DNA of 64,000 nucleotides, taken from Nipponacmea schrenckii. Its lineage: Eukaryota; Mollusca; Gastropoda; Lottiidae. The DNA lies in assembly GCA_030562195.1 (NCBI GenBank), contig JAUJPP010000005.1:27329106-27393105 (forward strand), in the 5' to 3' direction. How positions within the stretch are numbered: position 1 is the stretch's first letter; each line of letters begins with the position of its first letter. This document shows positions 34,467 to 47,200 of this stretch, in pieces. The notes under the pieces were generated by a model. It had not been told where the DNA came from. It saw nothing but the letters and a program-made list of their open reading frames with translations, and searched no databases. The translations under genes and the position numbers were made by a program.

Positions 34467-34469
34467 CTA

Positions 34470-37400
34470 TTACTCTATGCCTGAAGAAGGATATAATTCA
34501 AAATCGCGATCGCACCCGAAGAGTCCACTGTAAATTGTTATCTTGTTATTTTATTTATGTCAGTTTTATTATTTTTTTTTTTACTTCATTTTTATGAAAT
34601 TTATATTTCTATTTTTTTTTTTTTTTTTTTTTTTTTTACGTCTCCCTTTCTCTATTTCTTGAGAACCCTATAATTCGCAATGGACAATTGGTATTTCCCA
34701 CCCTTTGACTATTTTGGAGCTAGACCTAACTACCACAACAGGCCACCTTTCCGCCGTCACAACCAGCCTCATAACCACAACAATCGCCAAAACGATAAAT
34801 ATAGAACCACAAGACACAACCATAATCAAGATTTCAGCCAGAGACAAGAGTCCAATCCGATTGTGAAGCTATTCTTCCAACTCACCCAATGTCAGCATCA
34901 CGACTCTGTAATTTCAAAGCCAGCGAATGGTCAACCAATCCGTGGATTTATTTTCAAAATTACTGATCTAAACCGCTTCATTAAGCCTGCTCTAAGGAAT
35001 TCAAAAATTGCCGCCTCTATTGAACTTATCAATAGAGGTTGGGCTAAAGACGTGGCATTGACTCTTAAGAATCATTATGATTCAATGCTTGCAGAAAAGA
35101 GCACAATGATAAAGTCACACAACCTTTCGAAACAAAATTTCAATCATTGTTCTAAAGAAGCAATAAATTGGGCAAAAAAATTCTTATAAGCGTCTTGAAA
35201 AATACTCTGAAATATTGGCTACTTTAAGAAATTTACGACCCTATTTCTACACATGCAACTGATGCAGATATGATAGTTGACCCTCTAGCTCCTCCACCTA
35301 CCAATCAGCCAATAGCATCCTCCCGAAAGCGACAGAGATCGCCTACTTCATTACCCAGCACTTCTACTTACCCACAACCAACACAAAGCAAAAGAACCAA
35401 CTACCACCAACTTACCCACCACCCCTTTTACCCCTATCTCTAATTCTGTTAGACCACTACCTAGAAGTTCGGCTGCTACTCCATTCAAGACCTAGATCCA
35501 ACCCTGAAACTCCAAACCATCCCCGTCGCCATGGTTGTAACAAGGACAAATCGACTTGAACACTCCCTGAAATAACCAAAACCTACCATTATAATAGGAT
35601 CATCAAATATTTCCCGAATAGCAGAGGTCAATCGTGACACCCAAGCTGAAGCCAATCTTGGAGCCAAAATTAACCATATCATTGATATAATTAAAAACAT
35701 CAAACCAATTACAATGCCATCCATAGTTCTGTTCCATATTGGACAAAACAACAAAAATCAACCAGCTGAATCCATCCACAGACAGATGCTGGAATTATTA
35801 TCCCTTGCTAAATTAAAAAAAATAGGACAAACTTTTGTCAATTTATGTTCAAAATACTTTCTCCCCTTGAAGAAAGACTTCTGGACAAAGGGTTAACGTT
35901 TATACCCACAAATAAACCGCATTCGATTGAACCAAATTTGACGTCGGTAACTGAAATTCAACGAGCATTTAAATTAAATTACTTTTTCGCGAAAAACTGG
36001 GCCGTGGTAAACGACTCAAATTTACGGATAGATCTGGCTTGGTAAATGAGAAAAACAATCTTACCAACTTTGAACGAAAATCTCCCAATAACCTAAAAAA
36101 TGACAAGAATATTATTATAAGGAAATGTGACAAAGGCAGTTGCTGCGTCATCCAAAACCGCGTTGACTACATTTTTGGAATTTAAAAACAATTGAACCAC
36201 TTAAATCACTACCGTCAACTTGATAGACCTATTTTCATGCGAACTGCACAAGAATAAACGATATCCTACAAAATTTGGTAAATAAGAAATTCATTTCAGA
36301 AAAACAGTATGGCTACCTTTCTGCGTCCCCCGAGTCTCGCCAACAACACATTTATTTTACACGCTTCCGAAAATTCATAAGAATCCTGAAACTGAGTGGT
36401 CCGTTGCCAACAAAATTCCTAAAGGTAGACCAATCATTTCTGATTGTTTTAGCGAATCCTACCGAGTTTCAGAGTATATAGATTCCTTTTTGTTACCGCT
36501 CGCATGTAATCATCATTCTTACCTAAAAGACAAAACCGATTTTGTTGAAAAAATTAAGAAATTGAACATCCCTGAAAACGCATTTCTTTGGACGTAACCG
36601 GTATATATACCAACATTGACAACAATGTTGGTCCTGACGCTGTCCGTAAAGCATTTGATCAATATCCGTGTTCTGAAAGACCTGATGCAGAAATTTTAGA
36701 TCTACTTCAATTATGTTTAACCTGCAATGACTTCTACTTTAATGGAAAAATATATTTACAAACATCTGGAACTGCTATGGGCAAACGATTTGCCCCTATA
36801 GTTATGCATGGCCGAATGGGAGAGGGAGATAGAAACCATCTCACCGTTTAAACCTTTGTTTCCTGGAAGGTTTCTTGACGATATTTTTATAAAATGGTCC
36901 GATAACCTAGAAAATTTTTGGGAATATTTTGAAATTTTTAATAACCACCACCCTTCTGTGAAATTAACAGCAAGTATTAGCGAAAACAGCATGAGTTTTT
37001 TTGGACACTATGGTGTTCAAAGACAACGACTTTTACTAAAAAATTAGACATCAAAGTTTTTTTTTAAGGAAACTCAACTTTTTATACAAAAGCTCGTTCC
37101 ACCCGAAGCACACATTTTCTGGAATAATTAAATCTCAAATTCTAAGATTCCATAGAATTTGCACCCAACAGGCTGATTTTGAATAGCCTGTAGTCTATTT
37201 TTTGATAAATTAAGGCAAAGGGGGTATTCTAAAAGATTTCTTCGAACAATTAAGAATGAAACACTTTCGTACACCCCACCCCCTTTTATTGGATTCGGTT
37301 CATTTCCCTGCCAAGGTTCCACGTGTCGCACGTGTGAACACATAAATGTTACTCATTTTTTCAGAAATAACAAGAATGGAAAAGTATTCCCGATGAATGA

Positions 37401-37790
37401 CCTAATTTCTTGCGGAGACCAGAATATTATATACCTAATTTCTTGTAAAAGATGCGATGTACAATATGTTGGCGAGACTCAAAACGCGTTGCGAACCCGT
37501 TTTAATGGCCATCGCTATGATATAGTGCATGGCAAGGATAGACCGATTGCGCATCAATTCAACCTTCCCGATCATTCCATTGATGACCTTCTCATTATGC
37601 CAATAGAAGCCGTTTCTACATCACCTACTATCAAACCTAAGCTTAGACGTCTACAGCGCGAAAGTTACTGGATTGACCAACTACAGACTTTGACACCAAA
37701 TGGACTTCATATTCAGCACGACAACCAAATAATTCCTTTTGTAACTACATATATTTACATTAGCTATTGTTTTTCTCCATTGGACTAATG
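34470..37790 (+). mobile_element. Penelope-like element 3, nearly complete, with SGNH-like module
   Basis: In order: a terminal-type sequence 'gcctgaagaagg' (34478); an N-terminal frame at 34680-35189 (His/Asn/Arg-rich start, then QPIRGFIFKITDLNRFIKPALRNSK); an SGNH-hydrolase-like stretch at about 35580-35770 (IIIGSSNISRI ... VLFHIGQNNKN); LLDKGLTFIPT (35877); RT motif A DVTGIYTNID (36591), motif B QTSGTAMGKRFAP (36757), motif C RFLDDIF (36870, Asp pair intact); a Cys-rich patch; and a GIY-YIG endonuclease (37420-37520, IIYLISCKRCDVQYVGET...LRTRFNGHR). Several frameshifts and stops, so it is inactive, but the domain order is complete. Confidence 0.88.
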
Positions 37791-37794
37791 TTAA

Positions 37795-38570
37795 TACGTG
37801 TGGCGTTTATGAGACAATAACTGCCATTGCCACATCACCAAAACATTGAGCGTAGTAATACACGGTAACCAATGTAAATAAACATGGCCGTCGCGCTATT
37901 AACGACGATCATCTTCACGCTTGAACGTAAAATTCCAATTTTAATGTTTAATTCTAATATGTAATAAAGTTTCCATTAGCCTAACCCAAAGCCAATCTAA
38001 TACTCCAAATCGCATACAAAAATAATTGGCAAAATGCGATAGAACTCAATCGAATTAGGCCTGAGTGTACTGGCCATAGCCGTAGACCCATTTGACCTAG
38101 TTACTCGCTTCAGTTTAAGAGCCTAAAAGTGCAGGTTTATGTATTGATTAATATTAAGTTTCAAAATACTATACTTTTACTGAAAATTAACTGAATAGCG
38201 TGTAAACTGTGGTCACCTATCAACATATGGAGCGGGCCTTCTCATAGATTGGTCTTTATAGTTTCTTTCATTTTCTCAACTTTCCTACTTGTTTACATGC
38301 GGTCAGGTCTAGCCGAATCACCTCTCCGTTGTTCAATTGTATCCAAATTTTATGATTTTGTTGCTTATCATCGTTAAAGTCGGAATTCATACCAAAATGT
38401 TTAATATTTATTGATAAATGAATTGATTTATAAAGATTAAACATAAAATTGAGATAAACATTGTTTTTTCTTATATTTTGAGAACTGGCGGGTAATATGA
38501 CAAAGGCGGGTAATATGAAATTTTCATGCAAAGAGTAGAATTTGTCGTGGTGACAGGTTTTGAAAACGTA
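37795..38570. other. Gene-free stretch after Penelope element 3
   Basis: No recognised coding sequence. A short direct repeat 'ggcgggtaatatga' occurs at 38487 and 38506. The rest is AT-rich and unremarkable. Confidence 0.4.
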
Positions 38571-38574
38571 AATA

Positions 38575-38738
38575 TAAGCAATAAACGGTCACCCTATGGC
38601 GGTTATGGTCGTATATCAGGACAAAGGTTGGATAGAAAATTAATCATAAATGCGCTAACGCACATTCATTCAATTTTCCATCCAACCTTTGTCCTGATAT
38701 ACGACCATAACCGCCATAGGGTGACCGTTTATTGCTTA
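38575..38738. repeat. Near-perfect 67-bp-arm inverted repeat (hairpin)
   Basis: Left arm 38575-38641 and right arm 38672-38738 are reverse complements with a single mismatch (a versus g near the loop end), separated by a 30-nt spacer. The arms include 'aaacggtcaccctatggcgg' and its complement. The arms are not AT-simple, so this is not low-complexity pairing. It lies in a 148-codon open frame (38526-38972) that is probably accidental. Confidence 0.95.
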
Positions 38739-38739
38739 A

Positions 38740-39280
38740 ATAATTCCACAGCGACCAAAGCCTCCATAATAGTCAAACGCCATTACTCTGAACTCCCAAG
38801 ACCAATTTCCTCATGTATACCCAAGAGTCTAGTTGTAGCGTACAAAAGAAATCAAAATTTAGCAATTTTCTCATCCACGGTAGACTTGAACCATTTAACA
38901 ATACTCATGTATCTTAGATCTTTTTTTAAAAAAAATTTGATTGGTGATATCAATATATTAATCAATTTCTAAGTTAGATTTCAGGAAATTCTTATTTTAG
39001 GACTGGTGCCATTCATACCAAATACTTTATATCGGAATATCTGTTTATGTGTATGTGTGTGCGTGCTTGTGTGTGTTTGTGTCTTTTTAACTAAAATTAT
39101 ACTAATAATTAATTCTCGCACAAATTAATTATTGCTCTGTGACCTATGCCAGTGCTTTCAATACGTCTCAATACACTCCAACAAAAATCACTATAATTCC
39201 ATGGTAAAGACAAAATTAGACTTGATAAAATCTCATTCTCTTATGGACGTGCAAATTGAGTCCTTTTCATCCGAAGCTTT
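38740..39280. other. Gene-free stretch
   Basis: No recognised gene. A GT-rich microsatellite-like stretch occupies 39044-39085. Confidence 0.4.
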
Positions 39281-39285
39281 AAATT

Positions 39286-41913
39286 TTGGCAAGGAAAGTT
39301 AATAAATCTCGATTACAACAAACTGTAGTCGAACAGTTCAAATCACTTTGGGCAGATATGAAAACTTCGGCTTCGGATGCTCTTGAGGATATGGATGTAG
39401 GCATTGTAGAATTGGTAGAACCATCTCATCATCCAACAACCAAACCAACTTCTACCAATAATAGATTTAGTTTCATGCCACAATACACTGGAAAAACAAA
39501 ACGAAATAGATCCTATTCCCCCTAAAGTTTTCCATCCTCATTCGAAACACCTTCAAAGCAGAAACATCTTTCTAGTCGAAGATCCTTACCTAACCCACCA
39601 ACCGACTTTCAACCTCCAACGTAATCAATATTGATGTACCCTCTACTGCTTCTTCATCTTTACCTTCATCTTCAGCTTCTTCATCATCATCATCTTCATC
39701 GACACCTCGATGATCTCTTAGCTTTGATAAAACACTCACTCCTAGCAACACTTCAACATCAACTTCTTCTCCAGTCAACCAATTTCATCTACATCACCTT
39801 CAAAACCAAACGTCCATCCCCGCCAGAGTGACAAATCGAAATTTAGTTTACCAAATGTAACCAAACCCACTCTTGTCATAGGATCATCAAATTTGTGTCG
39901 AATTCCGAAGGGCACCATAGAAACCCAGATAGAGAGCTACCCTGGAGCACGAATCTGCCATCTGAAATCAATCATCTCCAAAGCCGAAACCAGTCAAATA
40001 CCGAATAAAGTGGTAATTCACGTGGGTCTGAATGACAAGCAAGAAGAAGGCAACTACATCTACAGCCAAATGAAAGAATTATTAGCGCTTGTTCAAGACA
40101 AATTTCCAAAAGCCTCCCTGTTCGTCACACCCAAACCAATCTTCTCTATCTTTAAAACGAGCATACCCAGCAGCCTCCAAAAACCTGTTGAAATTCAACG
40201 AACTCATCTCTACCAAACCACTTAACTTTACTGCCACTATACCTGAATATTTTTTCTTGATCCGTTAAAGTCCAAAACGACAAATTCCACTGGACATAAA
40301 TGACAGCGAAGAACATATTCTCCCATTGGTTGGCTCATTTAAACTAGAGGTGGGGGTTGGACCGAAACTGGGTAAAACGGTAGTGAACCTGAGTTCAAGA
40401 TCATTATCTTTACCGGAAGAAAGTCTATTAGATAAAGGTCTCAAATTTATACCAACGGCAGTACCTTCATCTCTTAACCAAATTCTAGAAGCCACTTACA
40501 AATTTAAACGCCTTTGTAGAGGTGCCAGGAAGAAATTTTTGGAAAAATCTGTTCAAATCTGTGGACTCCACCAGATGCCCTAATACATACCGATATTTTA
40601 GAAATTTGTGATAATATGCGATTTGAAATTTCTCTTTTACCATTGGTAAAAGATAAAAGCAACTGGATAGAATTATTTTAAATAATCTAATAAAAAAGAC
40701 AAAAATATCATCATTCGAAAAAGTGATAAGGGAAGCTCATGTGTCATCTTAAATCGGGAGGATTATATTTCAGAACTTGTGAGTCAATTAAATAAACGCG
40801 AACATTATCAAATTTAAGATGCTCCGATATATATAGAAACAGGCAATATGATAAACAACATCTTAAAGAAATTAGTGAATGACAAAATTATTACAGACAA
40901 ACAATATGATTATCTTTCGGCTAACCCTACATCACGTAAACGACATATTTATACCTTTCCGAAGATTCAGAGTATACTGACCAATTTTTATTTCCTTTAG
41001 CGTGCCAACATCCGTAAAATATTTAAAAGAAACTACCGATTTTGTAGAAAACTAATATTGACAACGAAGCCGGTTTGAATGCAGTAATAAAAAGTTTTGA
41101 GAGAACTCCAGATCCAAAACGGCCCGATTCTGAAATCCTCAAATTACTTGAAATTTGCCTAAAACGAAATGATTTTTCATTCAAAGGTAAAATTTACCTT
41201 CAAACCTCTGGTACAGCAATGGGCAAGAGATTTGCACCCAGTTATGCCAATATATTCATGGCAGAGTGGGAACGCAAAATTGGTTTGATCTCTCCTTTTA
41301 AAACTTTATTTTACGGACGATTTCTTGGTGACATTTTTTTAATTTGGCAATACACTATTACTCAGGAATTTTGGCAATATTTTGAAATTTTAAACAATCA
41401 CCACCCATCAATAAAATTAACAGCTAATTATCAGTGAACAAAGTATGGACTTTCTCGACACAACAGTATTCAAAGGGCCGGATTTCACTAAAACTAGGAA
41501 GGCTGATAAAGTATTTTTTAAACCTACCGATACCCACCAACTTTTATTGAAAAGCTCATTTCATCCTAAGCACATTTTTTCAGGCATAATGAAATCGCAA
41601 ATTTTACGGTTTCGTAGAATTTGTACCCAGACCAAGGATGAAAGGTGAAACAAAAAATTCTCTGAGAGAAAGAATAAATGGCCATCGTTTCGACCATCTA
41701 GATAAACCAATTGGGAACCACTTTAACTCAAGCAACCATTCTCTGGCGGGCATGAGGGTTACACCAATTGAAAAAGTGGTTAATGATGGAGACACTGGTT
41801 CAAAAGCATCAAGACTACACAGGGAGAGCTTTTGGATGAATCAACTCAAAACCATTAAGCCCTCTGGGCTCAATATACAGTTCGATTCACAAATTATACC
41901 ATTTATATATTAA
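39286..41913 (+). mobile_element. Penelope-like element 4 with SGNH-like module, internally deleted
   Basis: An N-terminal frame (39286-39525, VVEQFKSLWADMKTSASDALEDMD); Ser/Thr-rich linker; an SGNH-hydrolase-like stretch (39870-40300) with LVIGSSNLCRI, ESYPGARICHLKSII, VVIHVGLNDK and a downstream DKFHW; LLDKGLKFIPT (40430); a motif A remnant lost near 41050; QTSGTAMGKRFAPSYANIFMAEWER (motif B, 41205); motif C RFLGDIF (about 41328), where the first catalytic Asp is Gly; SSFHPKHIFSGIMKSQILRFRRICTQTKDER; then a deletion straight into the C-terminal part of the GIY-YIG domain (GETKNSLRERINGHRFDHL..., 41641-41913). Frameshifted and catalytically dead. Confidence 0.85.
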
Positions 41914-43620
41914 TGTATCTTGCCAAGCTTCCCGCATAATCAAACGATACTACCTAGAGTTACAGGAACAGTTACCAACTGTCATTCACAAAAACTGGTC
42001 GTGGCCTATTCCAGAAATAAAAACTTGTAGGATTATTATACTTGTTCGGGCTAAATTAGATCCCATTGATGATTGAAATATTTTCAAATTCTCTTCATTT
42101 CAGAATCACTAGATATTAATTTTCACTGAATATTTCGAACATATTTTTAATTAACCAGCACTATATTTTACAGTGAATGGTTTGAGAAGAACATACTTTA
42201 CTCAAAATATTCATCTTTTCGGGTCTACTTTTAAGAATTATTTTTCAGATCTACTTTTCAAAATTACTTAGTACTTTTACTAGTATTAACTCAGTATTAT
42301 CACCACTATACTTTTAATCAAAAAACCCTGTGCCAGTGCCTTTATTGAACAGTAACTTGTTTCTTTCATTTAAGTCGTTTTTTTAGGAAAAACCCCTCAG
42401 TTCCATAAAAAAAAATGTTATTATTATTATTACCATGGTCAAAAAAGTTCCTATGGGAACCAGTATTCCTCTTATATATTTCAGATTTAGAAGCTTGTGA
42501 ACTTTATTGATATTTTTAATTTTTCAAACTAACTTCACAATTAACAACACTATCTGACAAGTGGTTACGCCTACATACCTGCGCCTGTGCTTTCGTAACA
42601 TCACTTAACCGTAATGTTACAACCCACAATTCCTAATACCTATTATCCCTTTAATCAATCGGTCTTTGTTCTTGATCGCCCAGACTTAATGTGGACCTGA
42701 TAACCGTAGCTACTAATTGAAAGAAGAGGAGATAACTCTAACCACAGCGCCCTCTTCTAATTTTTAGTGCCCCTTGTAAAATTTCTCATCCTCTGAAGAC
42801 TGAATGAATGAGTCATAAAGTCGACTTGTTTCCGGAATAAAACAATGAAATACGTATGTATACAATTTTTGATAGTTTCATTTTCACTACCTTTTAAGAA
42901 TTTCATTCGGTTTCAAGAATTAAAGCGAAAATAATGCTCAGACAGAATGTTTTGTATGAATAATAGAATCATTCTTTCTCATAAAATTTGTGATGCTGGC
43001 TGTCATTCATCAATTATTATTCAGTCACCACATGTCAACATTAGGTCTGTCATGATTATGAATCCTCAATATGAAATATTTCAAAGTTACTTCTGACTAT
43101 TAGATTTGACTTATAAGAACAATGTGCAAAGAATAAAGTAAAAGTGTATGGTATTTGTAGATCTACTTTGTGTTTATAATATTGAATTAGGCAGTATTAT
43201 TAGGCTATTTAGGTTTTGGAGCCTGCATATTCGGCCTAGGTTAGTTTAGTTTTATGATCAGATCAGTGGTTTTTTAACCTAATGAACCTAATGAAGGCGA
43301 AAAACATGTTGAAGGAATCAGTCTTGATTTGTATAATTTTTATTTACAACAATTTCTCTTTTATGCATCCTGTGATTAAAACTCAACTTATTAGGATTTC
43401 TTTTCTGTTCAATGTTCTCTTTTTTTTTTTATTTATCCAAATTAAAGTCCAGATTATTTTATGAGATTAAAATTCACATTAAATGGCACAATTGAAACAA
43501 TTGCAATAATTACAGTTGCTTTGAGACTATTAGTATTACTTACCGGTACCCATCTATTTATATTGTGACCACAGAAAACTCTCTTTGTGTTAGTAGGAAA
43601 ATTGCTGACTCTATTCCCAA
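41914..43620. other. Gene-free AT-rich stretch
   Basis: No exon recognised. 'cctctgaagactgaatgaatgagtc' near 42790 may be the 3' end of Penelope element 4. A 60-codon frame at 43282 has no family resemblance. Confidence 0.4.
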
Positions 43621-43621
43621 C

Positions 43622-44220
43622 CTCTGATAGCTATTTGGACAGATATGGCTGGGGGAGAGTCAGAAAAACTAGGCACCTAAAACTTGGGATTTTCCTCACC
43701 CCTGCGGGGGTTTTAAACCTCGAATCCACTAAACCTTGATTTGTTTGGAGAGATGATTGTTTTTGTAGTTCAATCATACGATCATTACCCCCCTACAACA
43801 CTCATGCTACACCTATGGCTGCGTCAAAGTTTTTTTTCAAGAATTTCAATCACTCAGTCGCCATGTCAAATTGCGTGCATCCAAACTTCCGACGTTGCCG
43901 GGTCATAAAATGAAAGTACAACATGATGGTTCGTTTGTTTCTATCAAGTGACCGTTTAACATCTGAATTTTTTAATGAGCACGCAGTTTGAAATGGCGAC
44001 TGAGTGAGTGAAATTCTTTAAAAAAAAATTTGACGCAAAGGGGATAATGATGCTATGACTGAACTACAAAAACATCCATCTTTCCAAATATATCGAGGTT
44101 TAGTGGATGTAAATATGTTTAAACCCCCTACCTGCAGAGGTGCTGAAAATCCCAAGTTTTAGGTGCCTAGTTTTTCTGACTCTTCCCCAGCCATATCTGT
44201 CCAAATAGCTATATATCAGA
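43622..44220. repeat. ~600-bp fold-back element with ~240-bp inverted arms
   Basis: Left arm about 43622-43880 and right arm about 43980-44220 are reverse complements with scattered mismatches: 'tgatagctatttggacagat' against 'atctgtccaaatagctatat', 'aaaactaggcacctaaaact' against 'agttttaggtgcctagtttt', and 'cactcagtcgccatgtcaaa' against 'tttgaaatggcgactgagtg'. The spacer is about 100 bp. No open frame of note. Outer-end sequences also occur singly near 2485. Confidence 0.88.
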
Positions 44221-47200
44221 GCAGGGCTGTTGATTTGCCTCTATATGGCGGACATGACCAGTAGTCATGCCAAAATGACCGTTTGCAAATAGGCTCCGCC
44301 GAACATCAAGTATAGCTCAGTGAAGATAATTAAAATTAAAAATTCAATCACGTATTAGTCAATGAGACACCTAATACTATAATTGACAATTATTAATCAG
44401 CTGCCGGAAACCGCTTCCAGTTCAAAGAGATTGACTATCTCAAACTACTTACTTTTAGCAAACAATAGAAAAAGCTGACACGATAATCCGTAAATGTGTT
44501 TAATCCTATAGTTATGCCGTTAAGTTTTAATCGGTCATTATTCATTGATATTATTGTATATCAAGTCTATTTTATGGTAATTAGCTTCCGTTTCATCAAT
44601 ACCAACGGCAACATGACGAAAAAAAATGTCGGCCCTCACAAATAGAATTCTTGATGATGAAAGCTTGCCGGTCATTTGGAATTCTTCTTTTAACAGTTAT
44701 AAAGTTGACAGAAAGTTTTATCAAATGTGACTGGCAGGTCATTTTCTATTCATATTTTAGCATTCCTTGCAATAAATGTGCATTCTTTTCGTTCTTTTAT
44801 GCTTACTACTAGGATATGAAACAGTTACTAAATAGACAATTGGGGACGCCTGTGGTTAACATTATTACCGTTGTTTTTCTCAGTATCGGTGTCATTCAAA
44901 ACACTTTGTTTTTCTCATGTTCAACTGGAAGTACATCGTCGGTGAAAGTTATCTTAAAATGGGCATTTGTAACTTGGACAAAAATATTAAATTACTGTAG
45001 ATGTTTGATGATCGGAATGTTTTGTTATTGTGATGTGATGTATGACAGTATGTTCAGAAACTTCAAGTACCAATTACGATGAATAAAACTAAACATGCAT
45101 GGCATTGAAATACAATTAACAGTTGAATAGTACATAGTGTAGCAGTTTTGACATCAACAAAACATAGTTTCAAAAATGTCCGGCTGGGAAAAAAATAAAT
45201 CAAGAGCCCTGTATCAGAGGCTGGGAATAGAGTCAGCAAGTTTCGGACGATCTTTGTGTAAGCTTTATGTAATGTGCACCACTAAAAGTTTTGATTATTC
45301 ATATTTGGCTTTTAAGCTGTTTCAGACTACTATTTGGATTGTTTCATCAAATGACAAATATTAACACAATTTTCGAACAATAGGGAAAAATGCGTATGTT
45401 GGTTAATTTCTCCAAAAATATCCTGTATCTATATTGGTGAATTTGGCAAAATAAAAATGATGTTGACCTGTAAACTGGTAGTTAACGAGTATGTTATCAG
45501 TGTAGTCGTTGAATACAATAGAGGTTATACAAGAAGGCATTAAAACCTAATTAATTTAATATTATTATACTATATTATCAGACTGCATGATGATTAATAC
45601 TGAAAGTGGCTAAATCTGTCATAACAGTGTTTTTATTTGAAGAAAATGATATTGCATTGTTTTAACTCTTCAGAATTCACATGTTTAATTGTAATCCCCA
45701 TTATTAAACAATTACAAATTTATGATGAATGCTTTTTGTTTTGATGGATTGTCCTTTTGACTTGATGACTTTTAGATTGGAGTGACCCCATATTTCTATC
45801 TTTATACTCACTAACTGATGTTAACTTTCATACCGTACTAGTAGTTTTATGTCAGTTAGTATCTACATTATGGTTTGTCATACAGAAGATAAGGAAAGGT
45901 GTCAAGTGTTTGAGACTAGGATTAACAAGTCATGTTTAATAAGTTAAATAGTACCGTATTGTCCAATATGTACTTAGAAAGTTGGTGGTATTATTCAACA
46001 TATCTTTTACAGGTATTGATTCTATATGGTCAAATGATATTATGTTGCTAATAAACGATACTGATATATAGAATCATAGCCACAGTTACTTCTGAAGTGA
46101 TCTTGTTTTCATACCATGCTTATGAACATGATACCGGTACATGATATTATGTTCTATAATTGAGATAAACTAACTAAATAGGGAGAAAAAGAACCATGTG
46201 TGCTTTTGTATTGTTAATCATAGCCTGATTTTTTGTTCCATTTTAATTAACATTGACAGGATGTTTAACTTGCAATAATTTATGCTGCAATTAAATTCGC
46301 TGATAAACTCTTTAGTGTTGAGAGAGGATAGTGTATGAATTTTCATATTATCTGTTGTCATATCTCAAATATTTCTATGGGTTGGCCTAAATTAATGCTG
46401 TGTGTGACATGGTTTGCACCAATAACCATTATAAAAAGGAAGGTATAAGTATATAATACAAAATCTTACAGGTAATTCAATGTAAAACCTATTCTCATTG
46501 TCAATCTCTATGTGAGTGCAGAACTTTGACATAGACAGTTTAAGTAACCTTTTAAAAGCTATCTGGTAGTTTGAGAAAAGTAAATTAGGAGTAAAGGTAT
46601 GTTATTTGTTATTAGAGACGTGTTAATTCATTTTGTAAAACACTTGAAGACTAGTCTTCTTATGGCTAAATGTTTGTCATGCTTCTTAAGAAGGTTTTAA
46701 ACCTACTTTGAAAGTGAGTGGCACATTCAGACACCAAATAAAAACTTACATAACTATTAGGTAATATCTACTATGTGACTTTATCAACTGTGTCAACATA
46801 ATACTATATATAACAGCTATATTAAAGTACATATTTTCAAATCTGGAAAATCTCTGAGAGGAGATTAGTCTTCAAAAGACATCCTGTCAAATTAGTAAAA
46901 TTACTTTGAGTATTTTTTTTCTTGGTGGTGATAATAATAGACAAAATTTTGTTTTCATGAGTTTTATTTATGATAACATAATTCTAAGGGGCAGTATGTA
47001 AAATTTACAATTTGATGATGTATTAGAAATAATTATTTTCCAATTAATTGGATTAATAAGGTTATATAATAGTGTATAAGATGGTGATTATTTTGTCCAT
47101 TACACATGCTAAAAGGAATGGAAATAAAACCAAGTAGTCTAGTTCAGTAGTACATAGGTAGTAAACATGACAAGGATATGATAAGATGAAGGAAATTATC

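Noticed and set aside
38526..38972. 148-codon open frame as a gene
   Set aside because: It spans both arms of the inverted repeat, so part of it is the reverse complement of itself; no family resemblance and no splice context.
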